DNA of 5,438 nt from an uncultured beta proteobacterium (GTDB lineage Bacteria; Pseudomonadota; Gammaproteobacteria; Burkholderiales; Burkholderiaceae_C), in assembly GCA_903958915.1 (NCBI GenBank), contig CAJBVC010000765.1, forward strand, positions 1 to 5,438, in the 5' to 3' direction. This document shows positions 1-5,438 of the stretch, one piece after another (the stretch's first letter is position 1; the number at the start of each line of letters is the position of its first letter). The translations under genes were made by a program, and so were the position numbers. Below the pieces are notes generated by a model. That model was not told the DNA's origin. It worked only from the letters and a program-made list of their open reading frames with translations, and searched no databases.

Positions 1-526
1 GGCGATCCAGCTCATCATCAACCGTGAGTGGGGCCTGGCGAAGAACGAAAACCCCAATCAGGGAGCCTTCATCATCGAAGAGCTGACCGAACTGGTGGAA
101 GAAGCCGTGCTCTCCGAGTTCTCCGCAATAGCCGAACGCGGCGGAGTCTTAGGCGCCATGGAAACCGGCTACCAGCGCGGCAAGATCCAGGACGAGAGCA
201 TGACCTACGAGATGCTCAAACACACCGGCGAGTTGCCCATCATTGGCGTCAACACCTTCCGCAATCCGCATGGCGACCCGGTCAATGACAAACTGGAACT
301 GGCCCGTTCCACCGAAGACGAGAAAAAGAGTCAGTTGCAGCGCCTGGCCGATTTCCACGCCCGTCATGCGGGCGAGTCACCGCTAGCATTGCAGCGCCTG
401 CAACAAGCCGTCATCGACGACAAGAACGTGTTTGAGGTTCTGATGGACGCGGTGCGGTGCTGCTCGCTGGGCCAGATCACCAATGCCCTGTTTGAGGTGG
501 GTGGACAGTACCGGCGCAGTATGTAG
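1..526 (+). CDS. icmF: Fused isobutyryl-CoA mutase IcmF, C-terminal 174 residues (5' end outside window)
   Basis: Only the 3' end is present; the reading frame begins at base 2 and stops with TAG at 524-526. The protein rearranges isobutyryl-CoA and n-butyryl-CoA using adenosylcobalamin. In the fused form it carries a B12-binding domain, a GTPase chaperone domain and then the mutase domain. What is visible is the tail of the acyl-CoA mutase domain: INREWGLAKNENPNQGAF, then the segment GGVLGAMETGYQRGKIQDES, then PIIGVNTFRNP. It closes with ARSTEDEKKSQL and the ending SLGQITNALFEVGGQYRRSM, which I recognise as typical of Burkholderiales IcmF. Methylmalonyl-CoA mutase large subunits are related, but usually carry the B12 domain at the C-terminus; here the protein ends without one, which favours IcmF. 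It is convergent with the minus-strand operon. Function is inferred from family resemblance; the B12 and GTPase domains cannot be checked here. Confidence 0.85.
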   Translation, partial: AIQLIINREWGLAKNENPNQGAFIIEELTELVEEAVLSEFSAIAERGGVLGAMETGYQRGKIQDESMTYEMLKHTGELPIIGVNTFRNPHGDPVNDKLELARSTEDEKKSQLQRLADFHARHAGESPLALQRLQQAVIDDKNVFEVLMDAVRCCSLGQITNALFEVGGQYRRSM

Positions 527-544
527 GAGCTGCAACTGCTCCTA
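524..544. terminator. Perfect 7-bp hairpin starting on the icmF stop codon
   Basis: TAGGAGC (524-530) and GCTCCTA (538-544) are exact reverse complements separated by a 7-nt loop, TGCAACT. The left arm includes the TAG stop of icmF. There is no T tract on either strand, so this is not a textbook intrinsic terminator. It lies between two convergent transcription units and could act as a weak bidirectional terminator or as an mRNA 3'-end stabiliser. The hairpin is seen directly; its function is inferred. Confidence 0.35.
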
Positions 545-592
545 TAGTGATAGCTGCTAGCGCAAGACTAGCAAGCCTTAGAAGCGCAATTC
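541..592. repeat. Comamonadaceae-type interspersed intergenic repeat copy (diverged), with hairpin
   Basis: The stretch beginning CCTATAGTGATAGCTGCTAG and continuing to about 592 resembles an intergenic element I remember from Rhodoferax, Polaromonas and Acidovorax genomes, typically written with a GATAGCTGCT(A/T)GCGC core followed by (A)AGCGCTAGAAGC-like sequence. Internally, GCTGCTAG (553-560) pairs with CTAGCAAGC (568-576) across the loop CGCAAGA, with one bulged A. Its position between two convergent genes is usual for such elements. No second copy exists in the window, so the repeat status rests on recollection. Confidence 0.4.
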
Positions 593-633
593 ATGCAAAT
601 CCGTTATGGCGGCATGGCGTGCGGCGGCGAACG

Positions 634-1095
634 TCAGGGCGCGCTGGCAGGTGGACTGAGGGAAGGCGTCACATACTCTTCCAGCCCCACGACGCCGATT
701 TTCAACAGCCCGTGCTTCTGCGCTGCGGTCAGCACGGCTGCCACCGTGTCGTAAGGCGTTTTTGCCTCGGCATGCACGTGGATTTCGGGCGGGTCTGGCT
801 GTTCTGCGGCAACTTGCAGGCGCGCATCGAGATCGTTGCGATCCAGTACCGCTGCACCGTTCCAGGCGATGGTGCTGTCGAGTGCGACGTCCAGCTTCAC
901 CACCACCGGTAACGGCGTATCCGCGGGCGGCAGCCCCGCAGGCAAGTCCATGCGCACGGAGTGCAGTTGGATCGGTATCGTGATGATCAGCATCACCAAC
1001 AACACCAGCAGCACATCAATCAGAGGCGTGGTGTTCATGCTGGGCGCCACCTCAGTGTCCATGACATCCTGCGCGTCGTCGAAATCAATGGCCAT
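634..1095 (-). CDS. ExbD/TolR-family biopolymer transport protein, second copy
   Basis: This 153-residue protein is the last gene of the minus-strand operon. It shows the ExbD/TolR plan: a short cytoplasmic N-terminus, one membrane helix at about residues 21-44 and a periplasmic domain. The helix begins with MNTTPLIDVLLVLLVML, where Asp27 matches the essential membrane Asp of ExbD/TolR that carries protons through the ExbB-ExbD motor. The periplasmic part contains PPEIHVHAEAKTPYDTVAAV and KIGVVGLEE, as in the family. The C-terminus has a Ser/Pro/Ala-rich extension (about residues 140-153) that the preceding paralogue lacks. Its start, ATG at 1095, lies 11 nt after the stop of the upstream exbD with no convincing ribosome binding site, so translation is probably coupled. 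The N-terminus MAIDFDD matches the upstream copy's (M/V)AINFET, suggesting tandem duplication. Whether it serves Ton-like or Tol-like function cannot be told from sequence. Confidence 0.9.
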   Translation of the reverse strand: MAIDFDDAQDVMDTEVAPSMNTTPLIDVLLVLLVMLIITIPIQLHSVRMDLPAGLPPADTPLPVVVKLDVALDSTIAWNGAAVLDRNDLDARLQVAAEQPDPPEIHVHAEAKTPYDTVAAVLTAAQKHGLLKIGVVGLEEYVTPSLSPPASAP

Positions 1096-1106
1096 GACGA
1101 TGCCGT

Positions 1107-1544
1107 TCAGAGAGGAGGTTCTGTCAGAAAGCCGACGCGCGCGATACCTGCCTGCTGGCAGGCCAGCACCACTTTGGCCACCGCCGAGTAGTCGGTCCGG
1201 GCATCGGCGCGAATATGCACTTCCGGTTGTGGCGACAAACTGGCAATCTTTGCCAGTTTCTCCTGCAACGCCGTGGCGTCGCGCAGTTTGGCGTCAAACC
1301 AATAATTCGCTCCGGCAGCATCCACCGATAGGATGACCGTCTCGGGCAGTACCTCGCGCAGCTGGTTGGTCTGTTGTGGCAGCTTGACCGCTACGGCCGC
1401 GTTAACCACCGGGATGGTGATCAGAAAGATGATTAACAGCACCAGCATCACATCCACCAGGGGCGTGGTGTTGATCTCCGACAGCATCGCGTCGTCACTG
1501 TCGCGCCCGTCGGCAGCGCTCGCCGTCTCAAAGTTGATCGCCAC
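1107..1544 (-). CDS. exbD: ExbD/TolR-family biopolymer transport protein, first copy
   Basis: This 145-residue protein has the ExbD/TolR arrangement: about 23 cytoplasmic residues, one transmembrane helix (about 24-47), then a periplasmic domain. The signature EINTTPLVDVMLVLLIIF is nearly that of E. coli ExbD, and Asp31 is the proton-carrying residue of the helix. The periplasmic end has PEVHIRADARTDYSAVAKVV and GIARVGFLTE, standard for the family. The start is GTG at 1544, only 3 nt after the exbB stop (TGA GCC GTG). An AGAGG lying within the exbB end could serve as ribosome binding site. The next in-frame Met (residue 20) is too close to the helix to be preferred. With ExbB it should form the inner-membrane proton-driven motor. 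A second ExbD follows directly, so the complex may contain two different D subunits. Confidence 0.92.
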   Translation of the reverse strand: MAINFETASAADGRDSDDAMLSEINTTPLVDVMLVLLIIFLITIPVVNAAVAVKLPQQTNQLREVLPETVILSVDAAGANYWFDAKLRDATALQEKLAKIASLSPQPEVHIRADARTDYSAVAKVVLACQQAGIARVGFLTEPPL

Positions 1545-1547
1545 GGC

Positions 1548-2240
1548 TCAAGCGCCTCTGGCGCCAGTGCCGCGCTGGCTTTTCTCGATCTCGATCAGTA
1601 GCAGGGTGTGCAGGTCGGAGCCAAAGCCTTTGACGGAATGCAGGGCCAGCCGGTTGCGCCGTATCAGCCAGTTGTAGCCCAGCACCGCCGGCACCGCAAC
1701 GGCCAGGCCCAGCGCCGTCATGATCAGTGCCTCGCCCACGGGCCCGGCGACCCGATCGATAGACGCCTGTCCGGTTGCGCCAATCGTGACGAGCGCGTTG
1801 TAGATCCCCCAAACCGTACCAAACAGGCCCACAAATGGCGCAGTGGAGCCGATGGTGGCCAGCACCGACAGGCCTGATTGCATGCGCATGCCCAGGGTGC
1901 TGACGTTGCGCACAATATCCTGGCTCAGCCAGGTTGCCACATCCACCTGACCGGCCAGGCTTTCGTACTTGCGCAGCGCATCCATCGCGGAATCCACCAA
2001 AAAACGAAACGGGCTCTCAGCTGCCAGCGCCGGGACTGCTTTCTGCAGCGACCCGGCACCCGCAAAAGCGGCCCGCGCTTCCCGCGCCTGGCGTTCCTGC
2101 CTGCGTTGCTCGAGCAGCTTTGCCAGAATGACGTACCAGCTCAGCAGCGACATCAAAGCCAGCAGAACCAGTGTGGTACGTGCGACCAGATCGCCCTGCC
2201 CCCAAACTGCGCTCAAGCCATACGGATTGCTTGCATTCAT
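1548..2240 (-). CDS. exbB: MotA/TolQ/ExbB-family proton channel subunit
   Basis: This 230-residue protein is the scaffold of the proton-driven motor in the inner membrane. Three hydrophobic helices are visible. The first is at about residues 22-43. The second, about 123-149, contains the hallmark GSTAPFVGLFGTVWGIYNAL. The third, about 167-193, contains EALIMTALGLAVAVPAVLGYN. A charged, Arg/Glu-rich cytoplasmic stretch follows the first helix (about 44-58). By alignment with E. coli ExbB, Thr142, Thr175 and Glu170 occupy the positions of polar residues lining the channel. Length and topology fit ExbB/TolQ. The start is ATG at 2240, preceded by a good ribosome binding site; the TonB-like gene ends 30 nt upstream and exbD follows after 3 nt. 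The sequence is closer in style to ExbB than TolQ, and the adjacent TonB-like gene supports that reading. No tolA, tolB or pal is present. Confidence 0.92.
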   Translation of the reverse strand: MNASNPYGLSAVWGQGDLVARTTLVLLALMSLLSWYVILAKLLEQRRQERQAREARAAFAGAGSLQKAVPALAAESPFRFLVDSAMDALRKYESLAGQVDVATWLSQDIVRNVSTLGMRMQSGLSVLATIGSTAPFVGLFGTVWGIYNALVTIGATGQASIDRVAGPVGEALIMTALGLAVAVPAVLGYNWLIRRNRLALHSVKGFGSDLHTLLLIEIEKSQRGTGARGA

Positions 2241-2246
2241 AAAGTG

Positions 2247-2253
2247 TCCTTCT
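2247..2253 (-). promoter_or_regulatory. Ribosome binding site of exbB
   Basis: Read on the minus strand, AGAAGGA (2253 to 2247) lies 6 nt before the ATG at 2240. This is the clearest Shine-Dalgarno sequence in the operon and fixes the exbB start. The TonB-like gene and the second exbD have no comparable site, so exbB may be initiated independently and the others by coupling. Confidence 0.65.
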
Positions 2254-2270
2254 GAGAAATCATGTTCTGA

Positions 2271-3236
2271 CTATTTGCACTTGTCTTTGACAACGTTGTA
2301 GGCGATTGCGATGGGCGCCAGCAGGCCCAGGGCCTGACCGGAGTTGATACAGTCCGGCTTTTCAGCGGCACTGACGCCATCGGCCAGCTTGTCCATGCGC
2401 CCGCTGCCATTGAGCTGCTCGTTTGCCATTTCGGCAACCGTTCTTTGTCGGGCGCGACTATCTGCCTTGATGCTGTAGTTCAGATTCAGGCCTGACCCAC
2501 CCGGTAGTGCGCCGACTGCAGGCTGCAGGGCAGTGCGGCCCGCACTACCGGCGCCGCCTGCCGCTTTTGCTGGCGCACTGTGGCTTTCAACTGGCGTAAT
2601 GGCCGTTGCGCGCGCGGGTGCCGCAACGGGCGCCGCTGGCACAACTGGCGTGGGTGCTGGCGGCGGCGCTGGGGCAGCCGCAGGCGGCACAACCGGCTCG
2701 GGCGTTGGCACAGGCGGCGTTGGCAAGGGAGGCGGGGCGGATTCCGGGACCTGGACCGGTGGCGGTTTGGGCAGGGGCAAGGGCTCGGGGCTGGGCAATA
2801 CTGGCACGGGGGCCAGCATCGGCTCAATTCGGGTGGTGGGTAGTTCCGCAACCAGTGGCATGTCGGCCTGCGGCTTGATGTCCTGGATCTTGACCGTAAC
2901 GCGTTGCGCAGTCTGTGCCTCCAACTTCCGGATGATGGGCATCGGCGTGGGCTCCACGGGCAGCGCAAGAGTCTCCACACGCGCAGGGGGAGACACGGCG
3001 ACCGCAACGCGTTTGGGTACGGGTGTGGCTGCCTGCACCGGCGCCGGCGTGGGCTTTTCGCGCAATTGCGTGATTGGTGAAAAGTACTGGATCACCACCT
3101 GGCGTGTTGCCTGCACCGCCGCGCCGCTTTGCAGCATCGCCCACAACACTGCGACGTGCAGTACCCCGACCGTCACGAGCGCCTGCGTGGAAAGCCGCTG
3201 GGGCGGCAGGCTGACGGCTGCGAGTGGATCAATCAT
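2271..3236 (-). CDS. TonB-like proline-rich energy-transducer protein with noncanonical C-terminus
   Basis: The 321-residue protein begins with a short cytoplasmic segment and one membrane helix (about 19-37, ALVTVGVLHVAVLWAML). His27 sits where TonB proteins carry the conserved His of the anchor. A long periplasmic linker rich in Pro, Ala and Val follows, densest at about 133-207, as in TonB arms that span the periplasm. The C-terminus is unusual. Instead of the roughly 80-residue TonB domain with a YP motif, there is a Gly/Ala-rich stretch (about 225-249) and then a short segment with NLNYSIKADSRARQR and MANEQLNGSGRMDKLADG. It finishes with KPDCINSG and VVKDKCK, giving Cys296 and Cys320. 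I believe related tails occur in other Burkholderiales proteins but cannot check. ATG 3236 is chosen because it lies 10 nt after the peptidase stop and just before the helix; reading upstream would overlap that gene entirely. No good ribosome binding site is seen, so coupling is likely. Probable partner of the following ExbB/ExbD. Confidence 0.8.
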   Translation of the reverse strand: MIDPLAAVSLPPQRLSTQALVTVGVLHVAVLWAMLQSGAAVQATRQVVIQYFSPITQLREKPTPAPVQAATPVPKRVAVAVSPPARVETLALPVEPTPMPIIRKLEAQTAQRVTVKIQDIKPQADMPLVAELPTTRIEPMLAPVPVLPSPEPLPLPKPPPVQVPESAPPPLPTPPVPTPEPVVPPAAAPAPPPAPTPVVPAAPVAAPARATAITPVESHSAPAKAAGGAGSAGRTALQPAVGALPGGSGLNLNYSIKADSRARQRTVAEMANEQLNGSGRMDKLADGVSAAEKPDCINSGQALGLLAPIAIAYNVVKDKCK

Positions 3237-3246
3237 GAAGCAGTAT

Positions 3247-4344
3247 TCACTCAAACGTCGACGCAAGCGCGCGCATTCGATCGTCCGGTTGCAAGGCCTT
3301 GAGTTGACGCACCGCCGCAAAGAATCGCCGCCAGCCTGACAGTTCATCAACCCCACATGCAGCGGTCGCATACAACGCTTCAAACTGCGGCACCAGATCG
3401 TCGTAAACCGCTTGTGCGCCAAAGGCTGCATTGTTGGCGCCTGCCACCCAGGCATCATAGTTATTAGCAGGACGAGTGGAGCCAGTGGCCCAGGACGCTT
3501 TCAACTGCGCGTACTGCGCACGAAATTCCTGCATGATCCTGGCCTTCGTCGCAATCTGCGCTGCCTCAGTTTGTGCGTCGGAAGCAGCTGAGCGATACAG
3601 TTCATCCAGCGCCTTGCGGGTGGCTTGGGACAGCACCCGAAACGCGGCACGACGTTCTTGCAGGGCGCTTGCCTGAGTGCGCGACTTGTCCGTGCCATGC
3701 AGCGCCAGCCAGCGCGCAACACCCAGGCGCTCCACCGCGGTGGCAAAGGATTCATTGAAGCGGGTGTCGTCTGGCACGTACACCACCTGGTGCGCCAATT
3801 CATGAAAAATCATGCGTGCCAACTCTGTTTCAGGATACTGAATGAAGGTGTTGAGCAAAGGATCGCCGCCCATCCAGTTCAACCAGCCCAGGGTGGAATA
3901 CGCCGGCACCCCATAGACAAACACCTCGAGCCCCTGCTGCTGCAACTCGGCAGCGTGTTGACGCGCCTGATCTTCATCAAAGTAGCCACGGTAACTGACA
4001 CAACCCGTGACCGGAAAGCACCAGGTTTTCAATGTCAGCGACCACGCAGGTGCAGCCACCACGTTCCAGACCACCGCCTTGCGCTGCACGTCCGCATACT
4101 GCTGGTAACTGGCGTTGTCTGGCAACGCCAGCGCATCACTGGCAAAGCGGCGAATGCGTTGCGACAGCAAAAGCTGTTCGCGCAATTGCTGTGCAGTCTG
4201 CGCATCATCAACCCATTGCTGCACTGGCTTGGCCGCACGCATCAAAGTGAGGTGGCCATGCACCGACTGCCAGTAATAGGGCAGGTCGGCACACCCGGCC
4301 AACCCCAGCAACACCAACACGGTCAGGAAACATTTCGCCACCAT
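3247..4344 (-). CDS. Putative zinc aminopeptidase lipoprotein (Aminopep family, COG4324-like)
   Basis: This 365-residue protein has a lipoprotein signal peptide: hydrophobic residues about 5-17 end in the lipobox LAGC with Cys18 as the lipidation site. The residues after Cys are Ala and Asp, with no Asp at +2, so outer-membrane sorting is expected. HELAHQ at 181-186 is an HExxH zinc site, and Glu198 in FNESFATAVE is the likely third ligand, giving a gluzincin-type metallopeptidase. GCVSYRGYF (114-122) and VPAYSTLGW (146-154) are patterns I associate with the Aminopep family (PF10023), whose substrate is poorly known. The C-terminal half is helical and rich in Ala, Gln and Arg. The ATG at 4344 gives a correctly sized signal peptide; GAG about 8 nt upstream is a weak ribosome binding site. 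It is first in a tight operon with TonB-like, exbB and two exbD genes. Peptidase activity is inferred from motifs only. Confidence 0.82.
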   Translation of the reverse strand: MVAKCFLTVLVLLGLAGCADLPYYWQSVHGHLTLMRAAKPVQQWVDDAQTAQQLREQLLLSQRIRRFASDALALPDNASYQQYADVQRKAVVWNVVAAPAWSLTLKTWCFPVTGCVSYRGYFDEDQARQHAAELQQQGLEVFVYGVPAYSTLGWLNWMGGDPLLNTFIQYPETELARMIFHELAHQVVYVPDDTRFNESFATAVERLGVARWLALHGTDKSRTQASALQERRAAFRVLSQATRKALDELYRSAASDAQTEAAQIATKARIMQEFRAQYAQLKASWATGSTRPANNYDAWVAGANNAAFGAQAVYDDLVPQFEALYATAACGVDELSGWRRFFAAVRQLKALQPDDRMRALASTFE

Positions 4345-4497
4345 AGCGACTCAAGCGACTGCCTGAGGTCCCGTGCTATCGGCAAGCCCGCACTTGCGGA
4401 TCACCGGCGTGCGGTAGGGTGGTTCCGTGGTCCTAGAAGTTACTATTTCCATCGCTTCCCCCAATGCGGCCAATATGGCGCAGTACTAACGAACACA
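4345..4497 (-). other. Intergenic spacer likely to hold the operon promoter
   Basis: This 153-bp spacer separates the cyclase stop from the peptidase start, both on the minus strand. It is the only gap large enough for a promoter of the downstream block. I found no convincing sigma-70 -35/-10 pair with proper spacing. It contains a 12-bp inverted repeat CCGCACTTGCGG (4388-4399, 5-bp arms), which overlaps an alternative GCAAG/CTTGC hairpin (4382-4397). A 7-bp direct repeat AGCGACT (4345-4351 and 4354-4360) touches the peptidase start codon. No terminator with a T tract is visible after the cyclase gene, so read-through is possible. Confidence 0.35.
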
Positions 4498-5438
4498 TCA
4501 TTTCTCGAGCTCCACCGAACCATCCCAGTTTTCGCCTGGAGGCGTCAACCGATACGTCGCGATGCGCTGCATGTACAGTGCCGCTACGGTGTCGTCTGGG
4601 TGCACCACCAACAGCTCTTCAAGGAGTGCACTGGCCGCATCCCACTGCCGAGCGCGCAATAGTGCCATCGCCCGCGTCGTCCATTCGATCAGTTGATCGT
4701 CGTCACAAGGTGTGAACACCTCGACTGCCACGCTCTTTCCTTTGACAATCACCTTGTCAATCGGGCGAAAACGAATTTTTGTGCCAACCCGTTCAACGGT
4801 TTGTCCGCTGACCAGAATATTGGTGCCATAGCGTTTGTTGGCGCCTTCGAGACGCGCCGCGAGATTGACATCATCGCCAATGGCCGTGTAATCAAACCGC
4901 TTGGCAGAACCCAGGTTGCCCACCACGGCCGAACCGCTGTGAATGCCCACGCGCATATGGATGGGCGGCAAACCCTCTGCGGCGAAGTCCAAGCGCATCT
5001 TTTCCATACCCTGCTGCATGGCAATGGCAGCGGCAACGCAGCGCTCGGCCTGCGCCGCATCCTCTAGCGGAGCGCCCCAAAAGGCCATGATCGCATCGCC
5101 AATGAAGGTCACCACGGTACCATGGTGGTCCAGCACAATGTCGGTCATCGCAGTGAAGTGGCGATTCAATAATTGAGCCACTTTTTCGGGCGAGTGCGCC
5201 TCCGAAATCGACGTAAAGCCGGCCAGATCGGTAAAGAGTGTCGTGATATTGCGACGTTCACCCCCGAGCTTCATTTGCTCCGGGTGCGCAATCATGTGCG
5301 CCACCACTTGGGGTGTCACGTAGAGTGAGAATGCGCGGGTGATTTCCGCGCGCCTGGCTTGCTCAAGAAGGTAGGAGCGTCCGCCCAGGCTGATGTACAG
5401 CATGGCGATCAGGGTCAGGACAGAGGCTGACGGCAGCC
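4498..5438 (-). CDS. Membrane-bound class III adenylate/guanylate cyclase, C-terminal part (5' end outside window)
   Basis: The frame is open to the window edge; Met at 5403 is internal, because LPSASVLTLIA precedes it in frame and completes a final membrane helix. Residue numbers below count from that Met. A linker with RAFSLYVTPQVVAHMI leads into a cyclase domain: TTLFTDLAGFTSISE with metal ligand Asp59, FIGDAIMAFWGAP with metal ligand Asp103, and FDYTAIGDDVNLAARLEG with catalytic Asn180 and Arg184. The usual adenine-selecting Lys before IGD is Thr99 (GTVVTFIGD), and the partner position is Thr173. The C-terminus (about 236-285) is a helical, TPR-like segment, and the protein ends with TPPGENWDGS near the terminus. 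This layout matches bacterial CHASE2-transmembrane-cyclase proteins, although the sensor domain itself is not in view. It would make cAMP (or cGMP) at the inner membrane. Given the altered Lys, substrate and activity are uncertain. Confidence 0.88.
   Translation of the reverse strand, partial: LPSASVLTLIAMLYISLGGRSYLLEQARRAEITRAFSLYVTPQVVAHMIAHPEQMKLGGERRNITTLFTDLAGFTSISEAHSPEKVAQLLNRHFTAMTDIVLDHHGTVVTFIGDAIMAFWGAPLEDAAQAERCVAAAIAMQQGMEKMRLDFAAEGLPPIHMRVGIHSGSAVVGNLGSAKRFDYTAIGDDVNLAARLEGANKRYGTNILVSGQTVERVGTKIRFRPIDKVIVKGKSVAVEVFTPCDDDQLIEWTTRAMALLRARQWDAASALLEELLVVHPDDTVAALYMQRIATYRLTPPGENWDGSVELEK

Noticed and set aside
28..288. Alternative plus-strand frame within icmF
   Set aside because: Arg/His-rich shadow of the mutase frame, which has strong family matches along its length.
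1107..1125. CCUCCU in the mRNA at the end of the first exbD, identical to the 16S anti-Shine-Dalgarno core
   Set aside because: It encodes Pro-Pro near the C-terminus, and I saw no adjacent partner sequence with which it would form a stable switch.
2237..2263. Eight-codon open frame MISQKDTL whose stop overlaps the exbB start (ATGA)
   Set aside because: It could be a coupling mini-gene, but it has no ribosome binding site and is explained by chance plus the exbB Shine-Dalgarno sequence inside it.
2533..3339. Long plus-strand open frame encoding a very Gly/Ala-rich protein
   Set aside because: It is the antisense of the Pro/Ala/Val-rich linker: CCN and GCN codons read in reverse give Gly and Ala. 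It has no recognisable domain, while the minus strand gives a coherent TonB-like protein within a tight operon.
3237..3458. Upstream extension of the TonB-like gene (74 extra residues)
   Set aside because: It lies entirely inside the 3' end of the peptidase gene and would put a Cys/Arg-rich, non-family sequence before the membrane anchor. ATG 3236 fits family topology and operon spacing.
3625..4662. 345-codon open frame on the plus strand
   Set aside because: It overlaps the lipoprotein peptidase and the cyclase end, both with clear motifs on the minus strand, and crosses their intergenic spacer. The translation is rich in His, Arg and Gln without any domain, as expected for a shadow frame in G+C-rich DNA.

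Overview
The window looks like a chromosomal segment of a betaproteobacterium, most likely a Comamonadaceae member (Rhodoferax/Polaromonas/Acidovorax-like). The reasons are moderately high G+C, the near-consensus C-terminus of a Burkholderiales-type fused acyl-CoA mutase, and a GATAGCTGCTAGCGC-type intergenic repeat that I remember from Comamonadaceae genomes. I identify the lineage from recollection of sequence style, not from a search.

Layout. Positions 1-526 (+) hold the last 174 codons of icmF, the fused isobutyryl-CoA mutase. Positions 527-633 form a short convergent intergenic spacer with two small hairpins. From 634 to 4344 everything runs on the minus strand as one tight block. Read 5' to 3' it is: a zinc-metallopeptidase lipoprotein (4344-3247), a proline-rich TonB-like protein (3236-2271), an ExbB/TolQ-type proton channel subunit (2240-1548) and two consecutive ExbD/TolR-type subunits (1544-1107 and 1095-634). 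Gaps are 10, 30, 3 and 11 nt, so this is very probably one operon with translational coupling. Upstream of it, after a 153-bp spacer and on the same strand, lies the C-terminal part of a membrane-bound class III nucleotide cyclase (CHASE2-type architecture inferred) whose 5' end is outside the window.

How the genes may work together. ExbB and ExbD proteins form an inner-membrane motor that uses the proton motive force. The TonB-like protein has the N-terminal anchor and long Pro-rich periplasm-spanning arm of a TonB, but its C-terminus does not look like a TonB C-terminal domain. It ends in a short segment with two cysteines. The first gene of the block encodes a lipoprotein predicted to sit in the outer membrane and carrying a HELAH zinc-protease motif. 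The block therefore resembles a Ton/Tol-like energised envelope system with a noncanonical force-transmitting tip and a co-transcribed lipoprotein peptidase. This is the best candidate here for something not well described. No TonB-dependent receptor is present in the window. The mutase and the cyclase are probably ordinary neighbours.

No tRNA, rRNA, CRISPR array, insertion sequence or phage gene was seen. Every stretch longer than 300 bases is occupied by a gene.
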